NCBI GenBank assembly: GCA_036768485.1
Contig: JAVLUZ010000639.1
Location: 62,001-126,000, forward strand
Reading direction: 5' to 3'
Length of the DNA stretch: 64,000 nt
DNA from: Mermis nigrescens
Lineage: Eukaryota > Nematoda > Enoplea > Mermithida > Mermithidae
The position numbers and the translations under genes were made by a program. Of the stretch, positions 29,958 to 42,400 are shown piece after piece. The notes under the pieces are model-generated. The model ran no database searches and had not been told where the DNA came from. It worked only from the letters and a program-made list of their open reading frames with translations. The stretch's first letter is position 1. Each line of letters opens with the position of its first letter.

Positions 29958-32900
29958 CTGTAAAATGGATGGGAGAGTAAGAATTTAATTTTGATATAAT
30001 TACTTTTGTAATTCAGTAAAAGAAATATAATTTCATTAGTATGTACCTATTGATAATTTTTGGAAATAATTCCTACGGAAGCACTTTAAAATTTTCATTT
30101 TCTAGTGTCTACAGAATGAGTGTACGATTTAAATAAGCATTATCTTGTTTAAAAAACGCAACTCGGCTATAATCTTTGAATATTTCCATCCACTTTTACA
30201 AAGGCATCCGAAATGGGTGAGGTACATGCATACACGCTCGAGACAGTAGCGGATCCAGGATTTCCTAACGGGGGGGCGGAACCCCAGATTTTCCTGATAG
30301 TATCGAAAATGGTCCAAAAATTCGTCCATTATGCATAAAGCAGCGGTTTTTGCCGTCTTTTGATAGACAGCATCATTTGTGATCAGAAAAAAAGTTAAAA
30401 TTTTCGAAAGTCTTCTGCAAAAACTGCGCCAAATTATTGCAGAAATTGGTAAAAACCGCAGAAAAAATCATTGAGAAGAAAGATCCTTGTTCCGTATAAA
30501 AACTATGTAGGCACTCTTCCTCCATAAAAATATGGTGTTTAGAGCGCCAAGAATTAATGAGCACTACCTGCCGCGAAACAACGGAAAATTATGAAAAACT
30601 ATAATAAAAATGGCTAAAATCATCCAAAAATCCACATTATTCTCTATTGCGCCCAACTATTTTTTGACGACGGGGAGGGCGCCGCCCCCCCCCCCGCCAC
30701 GCCTCTAAATAAGCGCCTGATGATTTTCTTTTCTGTTATTCTTTCCAAATTAACAGGATTTGAACATAAACGTAAGTTTTTTATACATACACCAATTTTC
30801 ATCTTTTGACTATAATGAAAACTGATAGTAACACACAGGTCCGTATCCAGGATTCGGCTAAGGGGGGCAACATAAATTGGTCATTATCTCGAAAGATTCG
30901 TCGGGATTGCTCTCAAAAACCGGAAGTTCCAACGTTTTTCGACTTGCTCTATCGATTAAGATCATAAAATTCAAAATTATGTAAAGTACTTGACATCTGG
31001 CGCGAAGCGCCGAGAATTTGAAGATTTGACGTCAAAGACATGCAATTTCTCATGTTTCTGCATTATTTTATCATACAAAATTTTCTTTGGCCTAGAGCCT
31101 CCCACCTTCCTAAATACGGCGGATAGTACAAGTCTTAATACACTTTCAGAAAGATTTTTAATCGACGAGATAACGATAAAGCTACATATGTACATTACGT
31201 GCTTGTCTGTGCCTTAAACAAACATCTTACATTTGCAAAACCATGATGACATACTGTAAATTCGAAGAAAACGCCATATCTCACACAAGTTGTACATACA
31301 TTGATTTTCAGCTGCGACATATGTAGTAAAGCTTAAAGCTGACAGGCAGTGCTTGAGACGTCTTGCTAGATGCACGTCTAATAACATGAGTTCAGCTCCT
31401 TGACAATTTTTTCTCAGAATCAATTATTTTTAAATAAAGTTGTCGGCACGCGTGGGCGCGGGTATGCATCCCCCAGAAGGCCGAATACCCCCCAAAATTC
31501 AATTTTTGAAAATTTTTCTTGTTTTTTTCGCGATTTTTTGATGCCAATGGTTAGTGCTCGATGAGAAACGTTGAGACATGGTGTTTTCCGCCATACCACC
31601 ATGTTTAAGACCATTTTTTGACTTTTGAAAATTCTTGCACCCCCCCAGGATTTTGGTGGTGCCCATGTATGGTTGTCGATCGAGTCAAAGCAAATAAGTT
31701 TACAATGTATAACTGACAAAAAGCACAAAGCGTCATCGACTTACAGAAGGATAACTCGATCGGACCTCCAAGCTCTGATTGTACAGATTGACTGATTGAG
31801 GGGCAAGGGGGCATTTAAGGCCAGAGTCAACGCATGCGTTCGGATTAGGCAATGGGAAAGGAACCGGTATTAGGTCCACAATACCGTGCACTGAAGCCGT
31901 CACGGTATTAGCTGTGTGACCTGCATAAATAAACGCAAAAGCATGATATCTAATCCGCTAGATAAATGGAATATTCGGTTTCGATATTCTTTTGCTTATA
32001 GCAAAAGTCGTGCACAATATAGATGGTACATATACGTATAGGCAGACATGCAAAGCATGGGAGTTCTGGAGCGGGGTGAAATTTTTAAGTACATATATTT
32101 TTTGGGCCCAAAAATGGTGGATACGCGTCAAGAACATCGCTTCGGTGTTCCTCGCGATGCTCTATGTATCTTTTTAGAGCATAAAAACTACGGTTTTTTA
32201 GCACCACGCTAATGAAAGTTACCACGTTGCTACTGAAAATTTTGGCAGTTAGCACGACGTGCTAACGGATACCAAGAGCTATTAGAGTAAAAATATCGTA
32301 ATTTTAACGTATTTTTAAACAAAAAGCTCCGAAATTTTTCGGCTAAGTATCATAATTACTGTTTATTTAGCCTCTGGCGCGCGATTTAAACATTCCACAC
32401 TACTAATCGTCGTGCAATCTAAAAGATTATGCATCTATGTATCTCGCCTATTTGTTTAAAGATTTCTAGCACAAAATAATAACTTGATGATGACTTCGAA
32501 GTGTGTTCTGTTATTTGAAAACCAAATTAGCTTCTTCATATTAATTATTCATTTAATTCACCAGCGCAGTAACGTCTGTTATCAGATTAAAATATTATCT
32601 GTCAATCGCATTATCTTTTAGTGTAATACATAGAAAGGTATTACATAACTTCATGTGTCTACTGAGCTTTAGAAGACAAGAATTGTGATTTTAGCATGAA
32701 TTTGCCGATTTAGGTATTTTAATCTAATTATACTGGCAAAAGTAGCTGTATTAAAAAAAAGAACACGCATCAATGACACCATAGCTATTAAGCAGGTAAA
32801 AAACTAACGTGCTAATGTTATCCCTCCCGTGCTAATCGGAAAAATTTTCATTAGCACCAGTGCTGATGGAGTTATGCTAAAAAACTTTAATAAAAACAAA

Positions 32901-35900
32901 AACATTTCGGAAAAAATCAAGGACAGACTCAACAGAATATAGTTAGAACATGAGATTATGGCGCGAAGCGCTAAAAATGTGACTTTTGAGCGAATTGATA
33001 GCTAAAAATGCTCAAAAAAGCAACTTCTCTACGGATTTTGAGAAATTTTTGTAAAGTTTTGAAAAATTGCGAATCCGGGTGGGAAGGAGGTGAAAAATTT
33101 TCTGCGGGAATGTGAAACTTTTTTCTGGAAGGGTAGGGTTGAAACCCTTCCCCCCAAAAAAATTGTGCCCTAAGATCATGCATGCATATACGAGTAGGCA
33201 CATTTTGTAGTCGCACTCGAGTGGTTTTCTTAATTTTTTAGAAAAATTTTCTAACTGGTTTAGGCCTGGATTAGAAACGGAATCAAGTTCGTCATCAAAG
33301 TAGTCTGTCATGAGACCTTGTGCACGAACATGCAATTATTCAATTGGCAGAAATCGACTACAAAATGCGGTTTGAACTGCAACAATAGTCAAACGATACT
33401 GTAAGGCGACTTCCGATGAAAATTTATTTTGCACTTTTACTGTGCAAAAATTTTGTAATTGTTAGTCGCCTTAGAATCACCCTTATAGCTTGTTCTTTAA
33501 CCCTCGCGTTCCCCTGAACTAGGACAGCGTCCTAGCCGATCACTTTTTTGCGATTTATTTCATTATATGTTTTGTATGACTACAAAACTTTGTCTAGCCT
33601 TCATTTAGTAGACCTAGTTATCATCATTTGAAATATTCAAGCTAATAAATAAAATTATACATCCTAAAAAATTAGCATATTTTCATGATTACCACGTAAA
33701 AATATAAATTACAAAAAAAGTTTGGCTAATGATTAGTACAAGATTGGTGGGCTTCTGCTTTTTAATCAGCTACTACAGTCCTAAAATGATATTTTAGTCA
33801 ACTAAAATATACTATTTGTATTTATTTTATGCATGTCCACCTCATGCCTATGCTTAAGTATAGTAGCGGTTTTTTAGTTATAACTTCTTACAAAGTTACT
33901 TAAGCAAAAAATGACAAACATATTCGGAAAGAGCATAAAAAACTGCACAAAATGATACTAATATTTGCTATTTTGAGTGAGACTAAGTACATTTTAACCA
34001 GGCTAGGACGGCGTCCTAGCACGGGAACCTTTGACTTCAAAAACACACGGGAATGCGAGGGTTAAGCGCTGAAAATTGACTCATGCATTTCATGGGCTGA
34101 ACTAGATTTGTAGACCATATGGGCAGAACACAAATTTTCGAGGGATTCGGAAGTCAAAAAAATTTTTAGGTTAAAAATAAGGCCAGAATTGGGTGGTTTG
34201 GTTAACTCGAAAAACTTTTTCGACGTTTTTGATCGAGCTCTCTCCATTGGCGTCAAACAATCAAGAAAAACTTTTAAAAAAATCTGAAAATTCAATTATG
34301 GGTGTCTGCTGGGTTGTTTCAGTTCTCCGGATCTAAGTCTACATAATCGTCCACATCGGGTTCATGTGAAGTAGGATAAATAGTATACCCCGGGTTACTT
34401 CACGTTTAAGAACAAAATTCGATAAAAGTTAGATGTCATTTTTTTCAAAAGCTTTTGAAATCAAAACGGTGATAGAAATGTGGCAAAGCAACAATAAAAT
34501 TTTTAATTATATAGATTTCGAGTCAATATAAAGTAAAATATCACTGACATATATCTTTAAAGACTCATCATAATTTAGATACTCACTCGAGAACATTGTG
34601 ATTTTCTGTAATACGTACAAATAATTGAAAATTGACTGGATCGCATGAACCAATACGAAACGACAAAATACTTATACTACGGCAAGTAAATGAAAGGTTT
34701 CTTCAAGAATCATTGTTAAACGCGATAGGTTTTTCAGGATGAAAATTCATTTTACCGTTAAAGGTAAAAAAGCATACTGCATGCAAATAACACGAAAAAT
34801 AAGTTACAATCTCAATCACACACATGGGCATGGAGGTAGACCCCTGAATCCAACCCCTACAGAATAAGGCAGATTTAGAATTAGATTCTATGTTATTTTC
34901 GTGATTTCGCCCCATCAGACCCCCAGCATTAGGTTGAGATCTTTTCGAAAAATTTATCAATTACCATATTTTTCCTACAAGTATGTATGTACATGTACAG
35001 CTTTCTTGTCGGCAACTTAATCGCGGTTTTGTTTACTCATGTAGGGCATTTGTTGACTCATATATGTACGTACCAGGTACTATACATACATACATAAATA
35101 GCTGAATTATATTGACTCATATTATGTACGTGCATAGACTCTTTCTCGTGTACTGAGATAGCTAAATTGCCGAAAAAACACGGTAAAGGTAAAATGCGAC
35201 GGTGAAAAGTCCTGGAGAGGTCCTTCGGTTGCTACCATAAGTGGGCGCCACCAGAGCTCTAGGGAAGGGGAGGGGGTTGCAAAATTTTTTCAAAGGTCAA
35301 AAAATGGTCTTAAAAATGTGATATGGCGAAAAAACACAATTTGTCAGCGTTTCTCGCCGAGCACTATCCATTGGCATCGAAGAATTGCGAAAAAACAAAA
35401 AAATTCAAAAATTGAATTCTAGGGTGTTTTGGTTTCTTGGAGGGTGCACTGCATACCCCCTAAACCCCCCCCCCACACGCCCAGGTATGGTTGCTGCCAT
35501 GTACATATGGTCTCAAGACTATCTATAAATTTCTAAAGAAAGTTCTGGCTATCAATTCACAGAGATTATTTTATTGACGCAAAAAAGAAGGGCATAATTG
35601 TAGTACCGGGGACCCGTACTTTGTGTGCCCATGCACTTTACGTAAATCGATTTTTTGTAGTAAGTGCAACTGCAATAAACTTACTTTTAAATCTTACAAT
35701 CAATGGTCTGCGAAAGATTACATCGGCAATTCAGGTGACTAGAAGGTTATAAGGTCTCAACGCATCGCACTCAGCTCTTTAAAACTAATCTTACGCTTAT
35801 AATGCATAAATTTGAGGGTTTTTTTAATTTCCTGAACGAACTAGAAGGATTCAGAACATGAGACATAGCTCATTAGAAATATCATAAAATTTTCTAGCTA

Positions 35901-37516
35901 TTTACTGAAAAAAATTTTGAAATACGTCAGAAACTTACAAAATAACACCCGAAAACATCTAAAGTTACAGTATGACAGCCTTCCTGGCGGCCATATCAAA
36001 AAACTAGAATTCTTTACTAAATCAGACGAACAGGATATCATTCGAAAGAACCTTTTTTGGGCTTCCTAAAATGATCTTAAACATTAAAAAATATGAAACA
36101 TGGCGCGAGTAAAATGCATACCTTATGGGGGCAGCCATATTGGAAAAAAATTAAATTGAAATTGCAGGACGAACTATTCAGTAACCCGAAAAACAAAAAA
36201 GAGTAAAATTTAGAGCATGAAAAGATCTAACTATTTTGCTATTTTTCAAAATATGAAACAAAACCTGTATACTGTAGTGATCATGCAAAGTTAGAGCACT
36301 TTTTAGAGCCTAGCATACTGTAGACATAAGCTACATAGCACAACTTTTCTTAGCAAAATAGTTCCGTTTTAAATTATCAACCCAGAACACTTTATATTAT
36401 TGAAATCCATCAAGTGGTTCGTGTGTTAATCTCAAAAGTAGCTATTTCACTGAAAAGCATTATTCGATGGTGAGGTATACTTGCTTTGGCCTGCAGCTAT
36501 ACTGCAGTTGCATGGTATTATATAATTTGTATAGCTATAACCTTCTAGTCACCTAAATTGCCGATATAATCTTTCGCACACCATTGGTTTCAAGATTTAA
36601 AACTAAGTTGATTGCAGTTAGTTGCTACAAAAAAATCGATTGACGTAAAGTGCATGGGCACGCAGAAAGTACGGGTCCCCGGTAATACAATTATGCCAAA
36701 AGAAGTACCTGCCTGCCAACTATAATGATTACCTGATGACATATTGAACCTGATCGTGATGACAGGACTCGTGCCTTTCACCAAAGGGCAGTCGCCAGCA
36801 TCGGCGCACGGTGTAACGTCAACGTCGACAATGCGTCCAACTAACGAACCTATTTTTATCGATGCACATGAAAAAATAAAACGTAACAAGCATATACAGC
36901 GGTCAAACACGATTCATCTTTCGAAACTATGTATTCTGCATATGCGACTTTCTTAATTCATAGTTCATTTTAAATTGAATTTGTAATACGCACTATTACG
37001 AAAATGATCGAAATAACCGAATAGATAAATGCATACTGTCAGAACTCTAACAGAAGGAGCGAATTATATATGTATTTCCGACAAACGACCATAATGTACA
37101 CTAGAAACAGACATATAACAGGGGGATGTGGGATTCCCCACCCGAAGTTGTTCGTCCCCCATCCTCCAGAGCTAGAAAATTTTTTACCTCCGTCAATGAT
37201 TTTTGAACATATGTGCTTTGTTTGCCCTTTTCCGCTAAAAATTGAAGTTCATCAACCCCCTTCCCACTGGATATCGGGGACCCCCTACCAAAAATTTCAA
37301 GGTACACATATGTGAGACTAGAAATCAAGCAAACTCAAGGTGGGACTAAGACTTTTACTTTATGCGTCAAATTGCCGGGGAATAACGGTGCGGGTGATAT
37401 TGTAGAAAAGGTCTTATTTACTAACCGCAGTCCTTATATTTGACAGAAGTCGCCAAAGTCGAAGCTTTCAAATGCAAGCAGACAAGAAGTAACGCAATCG
37501 ATCGAAACTTGTTCAT
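29835..37516 (-). CDS. NPC2: NPC2 / ML-domain sterol-binding protein, complete four-exon gene
   Basis: Secreted or lysosomal lipid-transfer protein of the NPC2 family, which carries cholesterol-type lipids and hands them to NPC1; insects have several copies, some used in immunity or chemosensation. Exons (5'->3' on minus): 37516-37426, 36849-36733, 31920-31745, 29957-29835. Junction phases 1,1,0 agree and give 168 residues. Residues 1-23 are a signal peptide. The six family cysteines are C30, C45, C51, C99, C106 and C147, with spacing that fits the three human NPC2 disulphides (C30-C147, C45-C51, C99-C106). Other hallmarks are VDVTPC, IPVPFPLPNPNAC, KCPL, SSYPS and VIVEWELKD. NMS at 66 and NQS at 117 are potential N-glycosylation sites. 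A tail of about 12 residues (to WVFK) extends past the usual end. Introns carry several transposons. Confidence 0.95.
29958..31446. other. NPC2 intron 3, distal part
   Basis: Contains C/G-tract bounded repeat DNA at 30240-30710 and a family E fragment at 30836-31110 with a perfect hairpin at 30999-31011. No exon beyond those assigned. Confidence 0.5.
31447..31671 (+). mobile_element. MITE family A copy in NPC2 intron 3
   Basis: Ends CACGCGTGGGCG and GCCCATGTATG; flanks GTTGTCGG and GTTGTCGA (7 of 8). It stops 73 bp short of NPC2 exon 3. Confidence 0.88.
31745..31920 (-). CDS. NPC2: NPC2 exon 3: lipid-tunnel loop
   Basis: Acceptor TTTATGCAG, donor GTAAGT, 176 nt. Encodes HTANTVTASVHGIVDLIPVP, FPLPNPNAC, VDSGLKCPL and a strand ending SSYPS. 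This carries C99 and C106 and the Pro-rich loop that borders the sterol pocket in NPC2 structures. The frame joins exon 2 (phase 1) and exon 4 (phase 0) exactly. Confidence 0.93.
32052..33185 (+). mobile_element. MITE family B copy interrupted by an AGCAC element
   Basis: Left part (32052-32192: CAGACATGCAAAGCATGGG..., TTTTTGGGCCCAAAAATGG) and right part (32887-33185: GGCGCGAAGCGCT hairpin variant, ...GATCATGCATG) are consecutive in intact family B copies. The 0.7-kb insertion lies between them. Confidence 0.75.
32193..32886. mobile_element. AGCAC/GTGCTAAT inverted-repeat element
   Basis: Begins TTTTTTAGCACCACGCTAAT and ends ATGCTAAAAAAC. Multiple GTGCTAA/TTAGCAC motifs at both ends; AT-rich middle. 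Confidence 0.7.
33186..33496. other. NPC2 intron 2 segment with an open frame
   Basis: On the minus strand a 40-50 codon segment without ATG reads LMTDYFDDELDSVSNPGLNQ and continues FSKKLRKPLECDY. It looks non-random, but it lies inside the NPC2 intron and fits no NPC2 sequence. An imperfect AGGCGACT inverted repeat spans 33412-33470. Confidence 0.25.
33501..34061. mobile_element. piggyBac-type MITE (TTAA duplication)
   Basis: Termini CCCTCGCGTTCCC and GGGAATGCGAGGG, flanked by TTAA at 33497-33500 and 34062-34065. The TTAA target and CCCT start are typical of piggyBac-like elements. Subterminal palindromes AGGACAGCGTCCT and TAGGACGGCGTCCTA sit at each end. 561 bp, no transposase. Confidence 0.9.
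34815..34937 (+). mobile_element. Truncated MITE family A copy
   Basis: Starts ACACACATGGGCATGG and keeps ATTTCGCCCCATCAGACCCC; internal blocks are lost. Confidence 0.5.
35236..35489 (-). mobile_element. MITE family A copy in NPC2 intron 2
   Basis: Ends CATAAGTGGGCGCC and CGCCCAGGTATG; flanks GTTGCTAC and GTTGCTGC (7 of 8). Confidence 0.85.
35591..36697. mobile_element. 1.1-kb MITE with ~160-bp arms and perfect 8-bp TSD
   Basis: Left arm 35591-35750 (GGCATAATTGTAGTACCGGG...) and right arm 36537-36697 are inverted copies. The element is flanked by identical AAAAGAAG (35583-35590 and 36698-36705). The core is AT-rich with no open frame. The right end is 35 bp from the splice donor of NPC2 exon 2. 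Confidence 0.93.
36733..36849 (-). CDS. NPC2: NPC2 exon 2: VDVTPC core
   Basis: Acceptor AAAAATAG, donor GTAATC, 117 nt. Encodes SLVGRIVDVDVTPCADAGDC and then PLVKGTSPVITIRFNMSSG, the first half of the ML beta sandwich, with C45 and C51 and the NMS sequon. A full-length MITE ends 35 bp beyond the donor, inside intron 2. Confidence 0.93.
37115..37315 (-). mobile_element. MITE family I copy in NPC2 intron 1
   Basis: GGGGGATGTGGGATTCCCC start, CGAAGTTGTTCGTCCCCC, ending GGGGACCCCC; matches 38245-38475. Confidence 0.6.
37426..37516 (-). CDS. NPC2: NPC2 exon 1: signal peptide and first Cys
   Basis: Encodes MNKFRSIALLLVCLHLKAS, a clear signal peptide, then TLATSVKYKDC. The ATG is at 37516-37514 and the donor is GTTAGT. 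The split Gly codon (G|GT) is completed by exon 2, giving the family's first-Cys motif DCGS. Confidence 0.92.
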
Positions 37517-38244
37517 TGTATTTGCAAACAGTATTAAAAAACAATGACTTTCACTTTGGGTGGAAAATTCGGCTTTCTTGTTGAACAGAGATAAGCGACA
37601 ATACTTCGAAAAAACGTACCCAAACAGATAATATCGATTTTTCCTCAGACACATACTTATGTACATAAGGATACACACGAGCAGCCTTATCTTAATTGCA
37701 TCATATTTAAACAGGTACACAATCTACAGATTATATCATGTGTACGTCAGCAAATTCTTTTGTTTTTCGAAACTTCGTGCATAATCAATAAACAAAAGCC
37801 AATATAATGCTGACACATTGCTAATAATTCCAAGCTAATGAAACAGTCTATGAGTTCCCTCACTGACCGCTCCTTCCAGAAAATCGGGCAATGACTATTC
37901 ACCACCTTTACGCCAGTCAATCTGCCGAACATGACCGAAAAATAAAAGACAAACAGAACCATCAGATTTTGTGCAAGGAAAATGAAACCGTTCTAACGTA
38001 AATAATGACAATAAAATCGCTCAAAAATAAGCGTAGAAAAATCTTTCGTCCAAAACAAGAATGTAGCGATGTAAGTTAAACAAACTTGGCTTTTAATAAT
38101 ACGGAATTCTACCAAAATCCTGACTTGCATCAATCAACAGGTAGGTACGGAATTATATGAAATTCTGAAAAACACACGAAACGAATCAAGCGCACTTAGG
38201 ACTAGATATTTAGAAGTGGTTACTTCAATACATAGCAGCATACA

Positions 38245-38475
38245 TGTAACAAAAGGATGGGGGACCCCCACCCAAAGTTGGTTGTCCCCTCCCATCTCCC
38301 AAGTCAGAAAATTTTTGACCCCCCCCCTCCTCCTCGATTTCTGGAAAAAAATTGAATTTTTTGGTCTTTTTTAGGTGTTTTTCGGCCATTTTTTGGCCAA
38401 AGATTGGAGGTCATTTGCCCCCTCCCCCAATGGCCGCGGACTTCCCCACCCAAAACTTCGAACCCTTACGTGTAT
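38245..38475 (-). mobile_element. MITE family I copy between seipin and NPC2
   Basis: GGGGGACCCCCACCCAAAGT start, TTTTTGGCCAAAG and CCCCCTCCCCC blocks. It lies in the likely promoter zone of NPC2, about 0.8 kb upstream of its ATG. Confidence 0.6.
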
Positions 38476-38765
38476 GCATAGCGCAGATAATCATTTTACG
38501 AAAAGGCACCAGAAGCCGGAATATTCCGAAAATTATTTTCAAGGTGGAATGCTGTTGGCAGCGTTAATAGGGTCTGACGACAACAAAGATTAATTAAAAT
38601 CGCCCAAAAATGGACCAACCCATGGCGCAGATTTATCGACTTTGAAAATCGTAGTCCCAGATTTTTCGTGCGACCCGAGCTAAAACAGACTAAACAAGTT
38701 ACCGGAACCAATAATTTTCCTGTGAAGCCGACATTTATAGCTTAACATATACCTGTTGAATCGCT

Positions 38766-38972
38766 TCTGTATGGCGCGAAGCGCCGAAAATTTGACACAT
38801 TTGGGCAAATAGATAGCTGAAAACGCTTAGAAAAGCACCTTTTCTACGAATTTTCAGAAAATTTCTGGGAACTTTCGAAAAATCGCGAATTCTAGGGGGA
38901 GAGGTGAAAAAATTTCTGCGGAGGTGAAAGTTGTTCTAGAGGGGCTGAAACCCCCGCCCACAGATCATGTAT
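38766..38972 (+). mobile_element. Truncated MITE family B copy
   Basis: Right half of the family with a perfect hairpin at 38773-38785 and end GATCATGTATG. Confidence 0.65.
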
Positions 38973-39190
38973 GACAAGAAGTCGTTATTAGGATGTTTCG
39001 ACGAGTCCAAAAAATTTGGCCCTGTATATACGCAACCACAGATAAGATTGCTAGCATAAGTATAGTACCAAAAAAATTTTTGGGTATTTGCTTTTGGTAC
39101 GACAGGATAGCATAAAAACGTACATCATAAAAACGGCGTTAGTTTTGTACTACGTACGAATCGCTGACACATAAATATTTAGTTAATCAT

Positions 39191-39462
39191 TCAAATTTTT
39201 CGGTGACGTTCTCCTGACTGCTTTGCGGAGCCGTTCGAAACCCAGTCAATAGGTGGACTTGTTATTAAAGTCTGGCGTGGAACATCTACGGCAGAGTTCC
39301 AAAAAAGACTGTCGCTGCCCCCCATCGGCATCGCCAGCCGAGAAACACGAATATCCCGACTTAATGGCGCCTGGGCCTTCGGGCATGAACTGGGATTAAG
39401 CGTATACGCAGACAGCGAAGCGTGATCCGGTGCTCCTCTGTGCCCCACCATACTGAACAATC
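39191..39462 (-). CDS. Seipin: Probable seipin exon 3: cytosolic tail
   Basis: An open segment of 89 codons with a good acceptor (TTTTTATTTCATTAG). It is GC-richer than its surroundings and ends in TGA. Exon 2 ends with one base of a codon and this acceptor supplies the other two; the resulting frame is the open one. Content is Ser/Pro/Ala-rich (LFSMVGHRGAPDHAS; SPPIDWVSNGSAKQ) and not homologous to anything I recognise, as expected for a variable seipin tail. Alternatively it is the last exon of another minus-strand gene. Confidence 0.6.
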
Positions 39463-42400
39463 CTAATGAAATAAAAACATCATCACTAGCGTGCTTCTGG
39501 ATATATATACGATCATACGTTGGAAAATGATTAACCACGCAGAGCGGATTGGGGAGCGACCCCTTAAGTCGCTTTATGCCTGATACCACATGCGTGCAGA
39601 TACAGAATTAGAGGTCATGACCATACATGGGCGTGTCAGGTCTGGGGATCTGGACTGGACTCACCCCCCCCGAAAATCAAGCGAACAACCCTTCAAAATC
39701 GATAAATCCCCAAAATGGAATTTTTGGCAATTTCGCCCCATCGGATCCCCAGACTTTGGCTGCTGCCCATGTATGGTCTTGAAAGTCAAGCGTATGGGGT
39801 TTTGGACGTATAGAGATAAGATAAGGAACGGTAATCTACTCTAGCTCGAGCCAAAGGTGTGTAAAAAACGTGATTTGTTGACAAAAGTGCTTAAAACTAA
39901 TATCAGAATATCCAGAGTTATCTTTCATCCTAGCCAACCCGCCTATTTATGCTGTACTATACGCAAGCATCAGGATGGGATTGTCTGATTGTCTGATTCA
40001 TGCCTATGCGTGCTTATAGAACACGACTTGAAAATGTCTTCATAAGTCAGTACCGTACATGATCTTAGGAGGGTTAGGGCAGAGCCCTGCGCGGGCCGAA
40101 ATTTTTAGGCCCGCTCCGCCCCACTAGCACGTTGCGAATATGAGGCCCGGCCCGGCTCGCATAATTTTTTCGTATGTGCTCAAAAGTTTTGCATACTAAT
40201 ATCGCCTGTCCCTAATCTTCGATTTCATTCTAGTAGCTTTCAGAAGATTAACAATGAAGAAACTATATCTGATGCATAGCTCCACAAAATTTTGAAATTT
40301 CAGTCCTTTTAAGCTCAACTTTTCAGCTTTCTGACTGTAAGCAGTGTACGAAATTCATCTGGTGAAGCAGTGGATTACACTTTTTTCTAATTTTGTAACT
40401 TTAATAAGCAATGGATTGTATTTGACACTAAGCAACACTCTAGAATGAAAAAAGGAAGATTTCCATGAGAAAACAAGATAAAATCAGAGTTAAAATTGAA
40501 TATAAATTAAAAGTTTTCTGTAAAGGTGCCTAAATCGACCGAAAACAGCATGTTATAAGCACGGTTTTTTTGTTATCAACGAAAATTTTTCTAGATGTAG
40601 AAAGTCTTTCCGGGACCGTCTTTGTACATGTACAAAGATTTTTGGGAGGGCAAAGACTGCAAAGTCTAAAATTCCCAAAAATTTTCGGCGCTTCACGCCG
40701 AAATGCGTAATTGTGTGTTCTGTATATCTTTACAATGGCAGAAATTGCATTTAGGCAAGAAAAATGCCGAATTTCTCGGCGCTTCGCGCCCTTTTTAGAC
40801 AATTTTTAGTTTTTTTATCGTCAGAAACCCAGAAATTAGCTAAAAAAAACACTATTTAAAAGTCTAAAAACCTTGTTTTACCGCACTAAAAGCGCTACTG
40901 TACCATATTTTAGAACACAAAAATTTGCATGTACAAAATTTAAAGGGACCTTGTACTCTGCAGCCGTGCACCTGATCGAATCCCAATGGTGACAGAAAAG
41001 TCAGTCAAAAAACCATTTTAAATAAAAAGACGAGGAAATTTCGAATAAAGCAAAAGCAACCTAATTTAAGCAACAGTACAGAAATGTCATACACCGTTCA
41101 TATATTCGGAATTTTTAGAAAATGAAACTGATAAATCTAGAACTGAATCGTAGTTCGAAGTAACAATACAGAAAGCTTCTTTTTATTCCTCCAAACCTCT
41201 TTTTCGAATCATTTTTCAACATTTGAAGATCATCCTCATTCATTCCAAAAATTTTTAAAAACAAAGGCCCGCCCCGCCCTGCCAACATTTTTGAAAAATA
41301 AGGTACGCCCCGCCAAATTCCTAACCCGCCCCGTTAAAGCCCGCTGATGGCCGCGCGGGCCTGCGGGGCGACCCGCCCCGCGCAAGGCTCTGGGTTGGGG
41401 TGGAGGAAGGGATTTCCCTTAAAAAGATTTCAAACCCCCCCCCAAATTTGCGATTTTTCAGAAATTACCGAAATTTCTCTTCGTAGAAAAGGTGCGTTTT
41501 TAAACGTTTTTAGCTATTTATTTACTCAAAAGTGTCGATTTTCGAACTTTTCGCCATATATGCATGTCTCGACTATATTTAGTTCAATTTATCCAACTTT
41601 TTTCGATTTTCCGGAATTAGTTCATGTTTTTGTGCTCTAGAAAGATAGAGCATCGTCAGAAACGCCGATAAACGATGTTTTTGACACGTTCCCACCTAAT
41701 ATTTTTGGGCATAAAAAAGACATTTAAAAATTTCACCCCCCACCCTAGAATTCGCATGTTATGCATGTCTGGTCAGTACTACAGTAGAATGGGCGTGGTT
41801 CAAGATTTTAACGCTGCGGATTCGATTCTAGGGAATGGTGAAACCAAAAAACTTTTCGAAGTGCTTATTCGGGCTCGAAAACTGTGAATATGCGTCAAAA
41901 ACACCGTTTTTTGGCGTTTGTGACAATGTTATTTCTTTCTATAACATAAAAACGTTTAAAAATTTCGACAAAAATGTGAAAACAATCGAGTTAATTTAAC
42001 GAATAGTCAAGAAAGAGTATAAGGCGCGAATCACCAAAATTTGACACTTTTGAGCAAAAAAATAGCTAAAAACGCCTAAAACAACACTTTTTCCAGGACA
42101 TGTTTGGAAAATCAAAAATTCTGACTGAAAATACATGGTGGCGCATTTATATATTCCTTATTGTTTTTTTGAGGTTACAAAAGTTTTTAATTTAAAAAAT
42201 ATAAAATTTTACTAGATTATGAAAAAAACATGAAAATGTCATTATGCCAAGCTTTAAAATCGTCGACGTTTATATTTTACGTAGAGCATACTTTTGTGTG
42301 ATTGTAATCATTTTCTGAAACTTCAAACAATGATTGCAATAATCGCACAAAACCTTTGGAGCGCATTTTTATTCTAACATTAATAAAAAGTGAGTAGTGC

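Noticed and set aside
37747..37962. Hydrophobic 71-codon minus frame just upstream of NPC2 exon 1
   Set aside because: It is not in phase with, or needed by, NPC2, which begins with its own signal peptide; no family recognised.
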